Part shown: piece by piece, positions 1 through 8,420 of the stretch
Numbering within the stretch: the stretch's first letter is position 1
How the letters are laid out: each line of letters begins with the position of its first letter
Origin: Nocardia sp.
GTDB taxonomy: Bacteria; Actinomycetota; Actinomycetes; Mycobacteriales; Mycobacteriaceae
Direction: 5' to 3'
Length of the DNA: 40,784 bases
NCBI GenBank assembly: GCA_014360565.1
Contig: JACIXH010000020.1
Span: 1-40,784 of the forward strand
Program-made: the position numbers and the translations under genes
The notes under the pieces: generated by a model
What the model was told of the DNA's origin: nothing
The model's database searches: none
What the model saw: the letters and a program-made list of their open reading frames with translations, nothing else

Positions 1-27
1 CTGCCGAGGGCGTTGGGACAGTTGGCT

Positions 28-1098
28 TTACAGGTTCGAGGAACGAATTCGCTCGGTCGGGGGGTCGAACGGGCGACCCGCGGTGGAACCCGCGCTCATG
101 AAGCCGAGAACGGCGCCGCCGATGAGGAAGAGCGCGGCGAGGATGCCGAGGATGATCGGCAGGGTCTTGCCGAACAGGTCGAGCTTGTCCAGGCTCTCCT
201 GGGTCACGGCCATCTGGGCCTCGATGGTGGGCTCGTCGAAGACGATGTGCGACTTCAGTGCGGTGACGTCGACCTGCTCGGCGCTGCGGCCGTAGTACAG
301 GTGGATCTTCTCGCCGCCCTTGAGGACCGCGCCGGTCTTCGGCTCGACCCACACGTCGCGGGTGTTGGTGTAGAAGCGGGTCATGGTGACCGGCTCTTCA
401 CCCGGCAGGCCCCACTTGGCGGCGGGCAGGGTGAGCTTGTTGGTGGCGGCGGGGACGACGTCCCACATGTTCGTCACCGGGATGGTCTGCTGGAAGTGGT
501 AGACCGGGACGCCGTTGATCTCCGACTCCTCGACGAAGTCGATGTCGTAGGTGGCGCGGGCATTGAGGTCGAAGTACGGGTAGGCCTTCTGCTCGGTGCC
601 GATCGGGAAGCGGTACTGCAGACCACGGCGCTGCGACTCGTCGGCCACCGAGGCGCCCGACTTGTCGACGTTGACGGCGATGGAACCGTTGGGCGAGGCG
701 TCGATCGGCTCGCCGGTGACCCGGTCGAGGGTGACGCGGTCGATCGAGGCGGTGAGCAGCCCGCTGTCACCGTCACGGTCGTCGCGACGCAGTGTCTGTC
801 CTGCCTGGACCGTCATCTCGTCGGCGCCGGAGGGCTCCTCGACGGTCAGGAAGCGCTGCGAGACGATCGGCACGTTGGTGTCGATCTTGGCCGAGCCCTC
901 GGGCGCGGTGAGCGACTTCGAGTCCAGCACAAGGCTTTCCTCGCCGGGCACGCTCTTGGCGATCGTGGTGATGCGCAGATCGAGCGGGGTCTTGGCGACC
1001 TTGCCGACCGTGTAGGTGGGGATCATGACCGCGGCCGCGAGCAGCAGCGCGCCGAGACCGACGAGGATGCAGGCGATGAGCCTGCGCACGTTGCTCAT
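28..1098 (-). CDS. DUF3068 (porin PorA family) membrane protein
   Basis: This 356-aa protein has an N-terminal membrane segment at about residues 7-29, a large polar domain, and a second membrane segment near the C-terminus (about 313-335). That leaves the middle exposed outside the membrane. This two-TM layout and the overall sequence are those of DUF3068, a family of mycolic-acid actinobacteria that databases also label porin PorA family; the molecular role is not established. The ATG overlaps the stop of the upstream 56-aa DUF2613 gene by ATGA, so the two are translationally coupled. It is the last gene of a three-gene minus-strand cassette. The family call is secure; calling it a true porin would be over-reading, because a protein with two hydrophobic helices is not a beta barrel. 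Confidence 0.85.
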   Translation of the reverse strand: MSNVRRLIACILVGLGALLLAAAVMIPTYTVGKVAKTPLDLRITTIAKSVPGEESLVLDSKSLTAPEGSAKIDTNVPIVSQRFLTVEEPSGADEMTVQAGQTLRRDDRDGDSGLLTASIDRVTLDRVTGEPIDASPNGSIAVNVDKSGASVADESQRRGLQYRFPIGTEQKAYPYFDLNARATYDIDFVEESEINGVPVYHFQQTIPVTNMWDVVPAATNKLTLPAAKWGLPGEEPVTMTRFYTNTRDVWVEPKTGAVLKGGEKIHLYYGRSAEQVDVTALKSHIVFDEPTIEAQMAVTQESLDKLDLFGKTLPIILGILAALFLIGGAVLGFMSAGSTAGRPFDPPTERIRSSNL

Positions 1099-1265
1099 CG
1101 CGAGCCGTACTGGACGTTGCCCAGCAGCGACGAGCCCGGGTCACCGGACTCCTCGGGCGACGGGATCGAATTCTGTTGCGCGCCCGCGGTGATGCCGAGA
1201 ACGGCAATCACCCCGAGGACCGCGCCGGCCAGTCCGCTGACCAGACCGGGGACGACAAACTTCAT
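1095..1265 (-). CDS. DUF2613 small membrane protein (56 aa)
   Basis: A 56-codon gene lies between the secreted-protein gene and the DUF3068 gene. The product starts MKFVVPGLVSGLAGAVLG, has one hydrophobic helix (about residues 4-27), then a short polar tail ending VQYGSR. Length, the single helix followed by an A-Q-Q-N motif, and the Q-Y-G-S-R end match DUF2613, a family of about 55-residue actinobacterial proteins of unknown function. The stop codon overlaps the start of the DUF3068 gene (ATGA), and the start lies 30 bases after the upstream gene's stop, which supports a real coupled gene rather than chance. It is likely an inner-membrane or exported micro-protein. Its small size makes it easy for gene finders to miss. 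Confidence 0.8.
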   Translation of the reverse strand: MKFVVPGLVSGLAGAVLGVIAVLGITAGAQQNSIPSPEESGDPGSSLLGNVQYGSR

Positions 1266-1295
1266 AGATCGAACTCCAATTGCGTGGTGCGAGAC

Positions 1296-2075
1296 TCAGC
1301 CGACGGAGAAGAACCCGAGGGTCGGGGCGAACGAGCAGGTGCGATCACCGTCGGCGGTGGCCGTGGTGAGCGAGCCGGTGATCACGGCGGCGACCCGGCC
1401 GGGGCCGGTGTCGGCGATGGCGGACAGGGTGGCCGGACCATCGGGGTTGATGCCCGCCGCGGTCGTGAGCGGCTGGGTGCCGGTGCGACGATTGTCGAGG
1501 TTGACCCACTGCACCGTCATCGGCGGATTCTGCACGACCGTCGCGGTTTTCGTGCCGAGCGCGGTGAAGACGAATCCGGTCTGGCCTGCGGCCGGTCCGG
1601 GCGGCGGCAGCTCGGCGGGGCCGGGGACGGCCAGCGCGGTGCCGACGGAGTCCGACGTCGGGCCGATGCAGCCCTTGCCGATGGTCGGGTAGAGGAACTG
1701 CGCGATGCGCGGGCCGTCCGAAGGCGGCAATTCGGGACCGCCGCCGCCACTGCCGTCGAGGAAGGTGATGACCTTCTCGAGCGTGGCCTTGACCTGCGCG
1801 GGGATACCGGGCGTTGCCAGCAGCACGCGCGCCTGAGCCAGGATCGCGGCCTGTCCGCCGTCGGCGATGGGGCTGGGGGCGGAGATGGCGCTTACGATCG
1901 TCGGTGCCAGCGCTTCGAGCGTCCCCGAGGGGACGTTCTCGGCGATGGCGGGGACGCTCGGCTGCGTCGCGGCAGACTGCGGGGCAGCCATCGTTGGCGT
2001 TGGCGCCACGAGTGCCGCACCCGCCGCTAGTACGAGGGCGGACAATGCGGTCCGCGATGCTCGGGTGCTCAGCAC
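1296..2075 (-). CDS. Secreted protein of unknown function
   Basis: This 259-aa product begins with a GTG codon and has a classical signal peptide: basic MLSTRASR, a hydrophobic stretch, and probable cleavage after T-M-A-A near residue 31. There is no lipobox cysteine. The mature part is Ala/Pro/Gly-rich with two cysteines, one in IGKGCIGPT and one in DRTCSFAPT, suggesting one disulfide. A possible Shine-Dalgarno AAGGA sits about 10 bases before the GTG. I do not recognise a named domain. It is first in an operon with the DUF2613 and DUF3068 genes and diverges from a TetR-type regulator, so a cell-envelope role controlled by that regulator is a reasonable inference and nothing more. Confidence 0.7.
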   Translation of the reverse strand: MLSTRASRTALSALVLAAGAALVAPTPTMAAPQSAATQPSVPAIAENVPSGTLEALAPTIVSAISAPSPIADGGQAAILAQARVLLATPGIPAQVKATLEKVITFLDGSGGGGPELPPSDGPRIAQFLYPTIGKGCIGPTSDSVGTALAVPGPAELPPPGPAAGQTGFVFTALGTKTATVVQNPPMTVQWVNLDNRRTGTQPLTTAAGINPDGPATLSAIADTGPGRVAAVITGSLTTATADGDRTCSFAPTLGFFSVG

Positions 2076-2158
2076 TGGTCGGCCGTCCTTTGTTCGGTGG
2101 ATAGATGAAGCGACCCGGAAAGGTCAGTGTTATCCCGGGTGTCAGATACTTTGGAGAG

Positions 2159-2776
2159 GTGACTACAGCGGACAGGCGGTATGGGGGTCGTACGGTCGTC
2201 GCGCGTAAAGCCGAACGGCGACTGCGATTCCTGGAAGCAGCGACGCGAATTTTCGCCGAACGCGGGTACGCCACGTGCTCGCTCGCCGAGGTGTGCGCGG
2301 CGGCGGGCCTGTCCAAGCGGCAGTTCTACGAGGAGTTCGAGACCCGCGAAGACGTACTGCTCGCGGCCTACGACCGGATCCAGGACGACGCGGCGGCCGC
2401 GGTGGGCACCGCACTGGTCGCGCTCGGCTCCACCGATCCGCGGCTCGCGCTGCGGGCCGGTTTCGGCGCGTACCTGGAGTCGCTCGGTTCGGACCCGTAT
2501 CGCGCGCAGGTGGCGCTGATCGAGGTGGTCGGGGTGAGCGATCGGATGGAGACCCATCGCCGCACCCGCAGGCACTCCTGGTCGGCGCTGATCGAGGGGG
2601 CCCTGGCCCAGGTCGGCGTGCGATTGCGCGGCGATGCCGAGCTGACCACCGCGCTGATCACGGGCGCGGTCACCGGCGTGGCGCACGAATGGCTGCTGCG
2701 CGAGTCGCGTCCGCCCGTCGACGAGCTGGTCGATCTGCTCACCGGCGCGGCACTGGCCCTGGTCACTTTCGACTGA
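2159..2776 (+). CDS. TetR/AcrR family transcriptional regulator
   Basis: The N-terminal 60 residues form a TetR DNA-binding domain: R-F-L-E-A-A-T-R-I-F-A-E-R-G-Y then a helix-turn-helix (SLAEVCAAAGLSKRQFYEEF) and E-T-R-E-D-V-L-L-A-A-Y. The rest is the variable all-helical ligand/dimer domain. I chose GTG 2159 (205 aa), which follows a GGAG purine run and gives a normal short N-terminus; an in-frame ATG at 2105 would add 18 residues that look non-coding. The gene diverges from the secreted protein-DUF2613-DUF3068 operon with a gap of under 100 bases. TetR regulators often control such divergent neighbours, so it may repress that cassette. Ligand unknown. Confidence 0.85.
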   Translation: MTTADRRYGGRTVVARKAERRLRFLEAATRIFAERGYATCSLAEVCAAAGLSKRQFYEEFETREDVLLAAYDRIQDDAAAAVGTALVALGSTDPRLALRAGFGAYLESLGSDPYRAQVALIEVVGVSDRMETHRRTRRHSWSALIEGALAQVGVRLRGDAELTTALITGAVTGVAHEWLLRESRPPVDELVDLLTGAALALVTFD

Positions 2777-3093
2777 ACCCAGGGCAGCCGTCGGGAGGGT
2801 GGCAACTACGCTCACCTGCCGCCTGCTCAATCGACTCCCTTTCCGGACATTGTGAGACCGAACGGCTTCACAGTGTGGGCGAGAGTTTGGCATATTAGTG
2901 ACCCAGATCGCAACGCCAGAATTTCTGAGACCGGTGTCACCTGGAGCAACGCAACAGGCATGGTCATCACTCAGCATGCCTGCTGCGGCATGACGACGGC
3001 GATCATTCCTGGACAATTGACCGGATGAGCCCGCCCCTGGGCGCGCGTCGGCTATCCAACGGCAACCTGTTCCAGTTCGGTGGGAGAGCATCG
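2777..3093. other. Intergenic region between convergent tetR-type and kinase genes
   Basis: About 317 bases with no credible gene. It has TGTGA and TCACA half-sites 12 bases apart (near 2848-2870), a spacing that does not fit a CRP-type site, and scattered weak repeats. I see no clear terminator with a T-run. Confidence 0.4.
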
Positions 3094-4785
3094 TCAGCCT
3101 TTGCGCAGGGAGCCGGCGATAGTGCCGCCGAGGTAGCCGGGAGTTCGGTAGGCGAGCGCGCCGTCGGACCGCATGGTGACCGTCGAGGTCGCTCCCTGGT
3201 CGACGCATCCGCTGCCCGCGGTGAGCCGCGCGCGGAAGGTGAGACGGTCGGCGGTGGCCTCGGTGAGGGTCTCCGCGCGCTCGCAGCGATCGCGGGAGAA
3301 CGTGCCGGTGTTGGCCGAGGTGGCCAGTTCCTCACCCACCGCGCCCGCGGCGATGGTGAGCTCGATGTCGAACTGGACGGGGCCGTCGGCCGCGCGGCCC
3401 TTCCAGGTGCCGACGAACTCGGCGGGCACGGTGGTCGAGGCGGCGGCGGTCGAGGTGGTGGTCGGGTCGGCGGCGGTCGAGCCCATCACGATGCTCGCTC
3501 CACCGGCGGACTCCGCGTTCAGCTGGGTGCCGATCAGGTAGGCACCGCCCGCGACCGCCACCGCGACCGTCGCGGCTGCGGCGATCAGCAGGGTGCGGGT
3601 AGTTCTCGACGCGCGAGCGGGCTGCGGCAGGCCGGGGTGCTTGTGCGCTGCCACAAGGGGCCGTGGCGTGAATTCATTGTTCGGCGCGGACGGATAGGTG
3701 ACAGCTCGCCGGGCTGCGCGGGTCGGATCGAACGTGAATTCGCCGGGCTGTTCATAGGAAGCAGGGCCCGTGGCGCTCGGCCCGTTCGATGCGGCATCGC
3801 CGGTCGGAGAGTTCCGCGTCGCGGGCGCGGTGGACGGGTTCGGCGCCGAACTGTCCGCCGGTGAGGTCGCGGTGCTGCCGGAATACGGCGGGTCGTCGCC
3901 GCCGGAATCCAGGTCCAGCAGGCGGATGGCGGCCGCGCTGATGTGCGCTGCAACTTGTGGCGGTAGCCAACCGGCTCGTTCGGGGGAACCGATGCGCGAC
4001 AGTTCCGAAAGGATCTGTGGTGGTGTGGGTCTGGCGGCGGGGTCCTTGGCCAGACAGGCGGAGACCAACGGTCGCAGCGACGCGGGCAGCGCGTCCAGCC
4101 GGGGTTGTTCGTAGACGATGCGCCAGAGCATCTGCATCACCTCGGCGGTGCCGAACGGGCCGTGACCCGCCGCGGCGAAGGTGAGGACACCGCCGAGGGC
4201 GAAGACATCGCCCGCGGGACCGAGGGTTTCGCCGCTCACCTGCTCGGGAGACATGAAACCCGGTGAGCCGAGGAACTTTCCGGTGGTGGTGAGTGCGGGA
4301 TCCGCGATCACTCGGGCGATGCCGAAATCGATCACCTTGGGTCCGTCGATCGTGAGCATCACATTGGACGGTTTCAGGTCGCGGTGCACGATGCCTGCCG
4401 CGTGCACCGCGACGAGCGCTTCGGCGAGTCCGTACGCCAGGGCCGACAAAGCCGGCTCGGTGAACGGTCCGAATTCGGTCACCGCTTCGGTCAAGGAGAT
4501 GCCTGCGACATAGCCGGTCGCCAACCACGGCGCCTCGGCGTCGACATCGGCGTCGAGAACCGGTGCGGTGTAGGCGCCGCCGACCCTGTGCGCGGCCGCG
4601 ACCTCCCTGCGAAACCTCGCACGGAACTCGGGATCGATCAGATCGGGCCGGATCACTTTCACCGCGACGGTGCGACCACCGGAATTCCGCCCCAGATATA
4701 CCTTGCCCATGCCACCCGCACCGAGCACACCCAGCAGTCGGTAGTCACCGATTCGCCGAGGATCGTTCGGGTCGAGCGGTTGCAT
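3094..4785 (-). CDS. Transmembrane serine/threonine protein kinase (PknB type)
   Basis: A 563-aa receptor-like kinase. Residues about 14-275 are a Hanks-type catalytic domain: Gly-rich loop GAGGMGKVY (22-30), Lys in AVKVI (43), catalytic loop HRDLKPSN (134-141, Asp136), DFG (153-155) and SPE in place of APE (179-181). A Ser/Pro/Thr-rich juxtamembrane stretch follows, then one membrane helix (about 398-419) and an extracellular domain of about 105 residues with paired cysteines, starting F-V-G-T-W-K-G, as seen on many actinobacterial kinases. I set the start at the ATG at 4785 because GAGGAGG lies about 10 bases upstream and homologues begin M-Q-P-L; an ATG 12 codons earlier lacks such a site. 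Signal and substrates are unknown. Confidence 0.92.
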   Translation of the reverse strand: MQPLDPNDPRRIGDYRLLGVLGAGGMGKVYLGRNSGGRTVAVKVIRPDLIDPEFRARFRREVAAAHRVGGAYTAPVLDADVDAEAPWLATGYVAGISLTEAVTEFGPFTEPALSALAYGLAEALVAVHAAGIVHRDLKPSNVMLTIDGPKVIDFGIARVIADPALTTTGKFLGSPGFMSPEQVSGETLGPAGDVFALGGVLTFAAAGHGPFGTAEVMQMLWRIVYEQPRLDALPASLRPLVSACLAKDPAARPTPPQILSELSRIGSPERAGWLPPQVAAHISAAAIRLLDLDSGGDDPPYSGSTATSPADSSAPNPSTAPATRNSPTGDAASNGPSATGPASYEQPGEFTFDPTRAARRAVTYPSAPNNEFTPRPLVAAHKHPGLPQPARASRTTRTLLIAAAATVAVAVAGGAYLIGTQLNAESAGGASIVMGSTAADPTTTSTAAASTTVPAEFVGTWKGRAADGPVQFDIELTIAAGAVGEELATSANTGTFSRDRCERAETLTEATADRLTFRARLTAGSGCVDQGATSTVTMRSDGALAYRTPGYLGGTIAGSLRKG

Positions 4786-4885
4786 AGCGGGTGGTTCCTC
4801 CTCCGCCGAGAACAACATCACACGGCCCGGTCACTGTAGCTTTTCGCGACCGTCGGCGGGCGGTCTCGACCGACCGGCGATCGGG

Positions 4886-7858
4886 TCAGCGGGCGATTCT
4901 GGGGATCGCGGTTCGGTTCGGGAGGCAGAGCTTGGCGAGGATGTTGCGGACGTGGGTTTCCACCGTGCGTTCGGACAGGACAAGGCGAGTCGCGATATCG
5001 CGATTGGTCATGCCGGTGGCGACCAGATCGTGGACTTCGCGTTCGCGCGGCGTGAGGGGGTCGGCGCAGCGGGTCGCCGTGACGATCTCGGTGAGCAGGG
5101 CGTCGGCGGCTCGCAGCCGATGCAACATTGCGAGGCGGCGGAAGGCCGTGGCTGCCTGCTCGGCGGCGGTGCGGGCGGCGGGCAGATCGCCGAGGGCGAG
5201 GAGGGCGCGGGCCAGACCGAGGTGGCCGAGGGCGACGAAGGGACGGGCGCCGATCTCGGTGTCCATGGCCAGGCCACGGCGGTAGAGATCGACAGCCGCA
5301 TCGAGATGGCCTGCGACACGGGCATTGTCGGCGCGGACACGGGCGATCGAGCCCACGCAGATCAGAGCGCCGGTCCCGTCGGCCGCATAGTGGTGTTCGC
5401 GGCCGCGGAAAGCGCGATAGACCCGATCGGCTGTTTCGGTGTCGGCGAGAAGCTCGGCGATCACGCCCACCGAGTACACGGTGCCGGACCAGCGTGGGCC
5501 GATCTCGAGCGTGTCCGGGAGCAGGCGGAACGGCTCGAACAGTGCCCTCGCCTCGTCGAGATCGCCGGCCAGGGCATGCATCATCGGGGCGAACAGCTGG
5601 GCGATCGTGATCTTCGGGGCGAAAGCCAGCGAGGCGAGGCCCGCGGTGAGCACGTCGGCGTCGATGTGGCCGACGATCACGGCGTACATGCCGCGGAAAG
5701 CGTGGTGCAGGCCGGCGAGCGAGTAATCGCCGATACCGACAGCCAATTGATAGGCGGCACTGTCGAACTCGAGGGCTGCGGGCAGGCCGCCGACCAAAAC
5801 GGCGCGGGTAGCGCGCAGACGGAGCAGGTGCCAGCGCGCGATCGGGAGCTTGCGGCGGTCGGCGAGTAGCTCGATCTGGTCGAGGGCATCGTCGAAGGCG
5901 GTCAGGTCACCGCGTTGCAGGGCCGCGTCAGCTGTCCACACGTGTCCCCAGAGTTGGGCGAGCGGCTGTTGGGCATCGTCGGCGATCTCGATCGCCCTGG
6001 CCGCGAGCGCCATTCGCTCGTCCAGGAAGTCGACGGCGGCGAGGGCGAGGTGACGGGCATGGATCACATCGAGGATCACATCGGGGTCGGTCGACCGGTG
6101 CGCGGCGAGCATGGCCTGGTCGGAGAGCTGCCTGGCCTCTGCACCCGAGCCGCGGTCGGCGGCCGACAGCGCTCGGTGCGCGAGGATCCGGGCGATCAGA
6201 TCGGGGTGCTCCTCGGGCACGAGTAGTCGTAATGCCTTGCCGCAGAGTAGATCCAACTGTGTCATCACAGTCGGCGTGGTGACGCCGTGGACGACAAGAC
6301 CCGCTGCGGCGAGTAGGTCTGGGCGGTCGGCCGCCTCGGCAAGAGCGCCCGCTTCGACACAGTGGTCCAGACTGGTGGCCACCCAGCCCGCGGCGAACTC
6401 GTCACGAGCGAGTTCGATCAGCAGCTCGGCCCGTTCGGCGTCGGATGCGGTGCTACCCGCGGCATCGATCGCCCATTGGCCGAATCGAATCGCCTCGGCG
6501 TACGCGGCGCTCGCGCGGGCCGAACGCGCGGCGCGACGCGACCACCGGCGACCGCCTGGCGAGTCCGCGCAACCTGTCGCCAGACGCCAGTGCGTGGCGA
6601 TCGCGCCTGCGACAGCCGAATCCGGGCCGCCGCGCGCACTCAATTCCTCGGCGGCCGCCCGGTGAATGTCAGCCCGGCGAGAGGGCGCCAGATCGGCACA
6701 GATCGCATCGCGGATCAGCGCATGGGCGAAGCCGGTTGTCCCGTCGTCGAATTCGCGCACAATGTCTGTCCGGCTCGCCGCATCGATCGCTGCCGATACC
6801 TGATCGCGCGCCCTCTTATATTCCGCCCCCGGCGACGCACCGGGCGCGCGGACGGCGCTCAGCTCGGTCGCAACGACGTGTTCGATCATCGAACCACCTT
6901 GGCCTGCCGCCACTTTCGGCGGCGCGCCCGTCGCTGTGCCAGGCCGCTGCGCCGATTCGGGAGCGGATAGCCACCGAGTGTCCGATGCTCGCGCGGAATC
7001 CGGCGCAGGCACCGCCGCACACACCCGCGCCAGCAAGTCGGCGTCGATCCGTTCACCGAGACAGCTCGCGGCGCCGAGAACATCGATCTGATCACTCGGC
7101 AAGCGATCGAGCCGGGCCAGGATCAGGCGGCGAATACCAGGGACCGAGAGTAGGGGATCGTCGCCGATATCGGTGCCCGATTCGACGACCAGGCGCACGA
7201 GCAGGGGAGTGCCGTCGGTGCGCTCGTGCACTCGGTGCGCCAGATCGGGTGTGCGGCCCTGTTGTTCGAGCCAGTAGCGCACCTCCTGCTCGGAAAGCCC
7301 TGGTACCGGCAAGGATTGGAAGTGCGGCAGGCGCAACCAGTCGGGCTGGGCGGTCAGCAGGGCATCGCCCATCGGTTCGCGGGCGGTGACCACGATCAGC
7401 ACCTTGGTGCGCGGCGTCTCGCTGGCGACGTGGGTGAGCAGGGCGAGCGAGGTGAGATCGGACCAGTGCAGATCCTCGAGGACGAGCAGCAGGCCCGACG
7501 GCGCGGCAACCGCGGTGAGGACGTCGGCGACCTCGGTGAACATGCGGAAACGCTGGGCCGCCGGTCCACCGCCGGGCTCGGTGACGGTGTCGAGGGCGGG
7601 GCCGAGTTCGGGTAGCTCGCGGGCGGCACGGCGCCACGGCCACAGCGGCGGCATGCCCGCGTCGTCGAGGGCGTTCCCGCGGGCGACCCGCAATCCCGCC
7701 TCGGCGGCGAGCGCGGCGGCACGCTCGGCCAGCCAGGATTTGCCGATCCCCGCCGCGCCGCTGACCAGCACGAACCGGCCCGCACCCGAGGCCGCGGCCG
7801 CCACGGCGGCGCGCAGGCGGGCGATCTCGGAGTGCCGTCCGACGGCCGGAGTCCGCAC
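4886..7858 (-). CDS. LuxR-family LAL-type ATPase transcriptional regulator
   Basis: This 990-aa protein is a large ATP-binding LuxR regulator (LAL/MalT-like STAND class). The N-terminal ATPase has Walker A GAAGIGKS (34-41) and a Walker B-like LLLVLEDLHWSD. A long Ala/Leu-rich helical region with TPR-like character (roughly 400-900) follows. The C-terminus is a GerE/LuxR helix-turn-helix, L-T-P-R-E-R-E-V through T-V-E-T-H-V-R-N-I-L. Such proteins integrate a ligand signal through ATP binding and activate nearby or pathway genes. The GTG start has no obvious Shine-Dalgarno. It diverges from a small alpha/beta-barrel gene at 7982, a possible but unproven target, and lies 100 bases downstream of no same-strand promoter I can identify; the kinase gene is transcribed after it on the same strand. 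Confidence 0.92.
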   Translation of the reverse strand: MRTPAVGRHSEIARLRAAVAAAASGAGRFVLVSGAAGIGKSWLAERAAALAAEAGLRVARGNALDDAGMPPLWPWRRAARELPELGPALDTVTEPGGGPAAQRFRMFTEVADVLTAVAAPSGLLLVLEDLHWSDLTSLALLTHVASETPRTKVLIVVTAREPMGDALLTAQPDWLRLPHFQSLPVPGLSEQEVRYWLEQQGRTPDLAHRVHERTDGTPLLVRLVVESGTDIGDDPLLSVPGIRRLILARLDRLPSDQIDVLGAASCLGERIDADLLARVCAAVPAPDSARASDTRWLSAPESAQRPGTATGAPPKVAAGQGGSMIEHVVATELSAVRAPGASPGAEYKRARDQVSAAIDAASRTDIVREFDDGTTGFAHALIRDAICADLAPSRRADIHRAAAEELSARGGPDSAVAGAIATHWRLATGCADSPGGRRWSRRAARSARASAAYAEAIRFGQWAIDAAGSTASDAERAELLIELARDEFAAGWVATSLDHCVEAGALAEAADRPDLLAAAGLVVHGVTTPTVMTQLDLLCGKALRLLVPEEHPDLIARILAHRALSAADRGSGAEARQLSDQAMLAAHRSTDPDVILDVIHARHLALAAVDFLDERMALAARAIEIADDAQQPLAQLWGHVWTADAALQRGDLTAFDDALDQIELLADRRKLPIARWHLLRLRATRAVLVGGLPAALEFDSAAYQLAVGIGDYSLAGLHHAFRGMYAVIVGHIDADVLTAGLASLAFAPKITIAQLFAPMMHALAGDLDEARALFEPFRLLPDTLEIGPRWSGTVYSVGVIAELLADTETADRVYRAFRGREHHYAADGTGALICVGSIARVRADNARVAGHLDAAVDLYRRGLAMDTEIGARPFVALGHLGLARALLALGDLPAARTAAEQAATAFRRLAMLHRLRAADALLTEIVTATRCADPLTPREREVHDLVATGMTNRDIATRLVLSERTVETHVRNILAKLCLPNRTAIPRIAR

Positions 7859-7981
7859 TGCACAAGTATCGCGCGTTCGGGCCGAGTTCAGTACTGCGAA
7901 TACGTACCGGCACTGATCCGCGCGCAGCTCCTCGGCGCCACCATTGACCTAGAACATTCCCCCAGGTCAGGAGCTGAAATC

Positions 7982-8317
7982 ATGTACGCACATCTCGTCT
8001 GGTTCGACCAGCCACGCAACGGCACCGAACTCGCCGCCGCCGATTTCGCCGGCGCCAACCGCATCGGCCCCGCTGTCGCGAGCGTGCCCGGTCTGCTCGA
8101 CTACTACGAACTGCGCCGCGCCGACGGTTCCGGCCTGGTGATCGGTATCGCCGAGACCGAGCAGGCGCTGCACGAGGTGCGCGCGGCGATCCTGGCCACC
8201 GAACTGCTGCCGGGGGAGGACCCGGCGCTGCTGCCCGGTCCCGACCGGGTGGAGATCTGCCCGGTGCTCACCCATCACGACCGCGCCGCGATCTACGCGC
8301 AGGGGGTGCCGTCATGA
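7982..8317 (+). CDS. Small dimeric alpha/beta-barrel-like protein (111 aa)
   Basis: The product starts M-Y-A-H-L-V-W-F-D-Q-P and contains V-P-G-L-L-D-Y-Y-E-L-R-R, a pattern of a short ferredoxin-like fold (ABM/DUF1330/EthD type) where a central strand follows a G-L motif. I cannot assign a reaction; such proteins range from heme-degrading and quinol monooxygenases to non-catalytic dimers. CAGGAG lies 9 bases before the ATG, which supports this start over an upstream in-frame ATG. It diverges from the large LAL regulator. No signal peptide or membrane segment, so it is cytoplasmic. Confidence 0.7.
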   Translation: MYAHLVWFDQPRNGTELAAADFAGANRIGPAVASVPGLLDYYELRRADGSGLVIGIAETEQALHEVRAAILATELLPGEDPALLPGPDRVEICPVLTHHDRAAIYAQGVPS

Positions 8318-8420
8318 ACTTGCTCGTGCTCGGCGGGCGAATGCCGGTCGGCCGGTGCGTCGGACTGGCCGTACAAGCCTTGCTCCGGCCACCGGTTCCC
8401 GTCCGCGAGCGGACGTGGCG

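Noticed and set aside
13..1692. Long plus-strand open frame across the DUF3068 cassette
   Set aside because: It is the antisense shadow of GC-rich codons: its residues are Arg/Asp/Gly/Val repeats with no domain, while the minus strand has clear membrane helices and families.
2848..2870. TGTGA and TCACA half-sites resembling a CRP site
   Set aside because: Spacing between the halves is 12 bases, not 6, and the place is downstream of a gene end.
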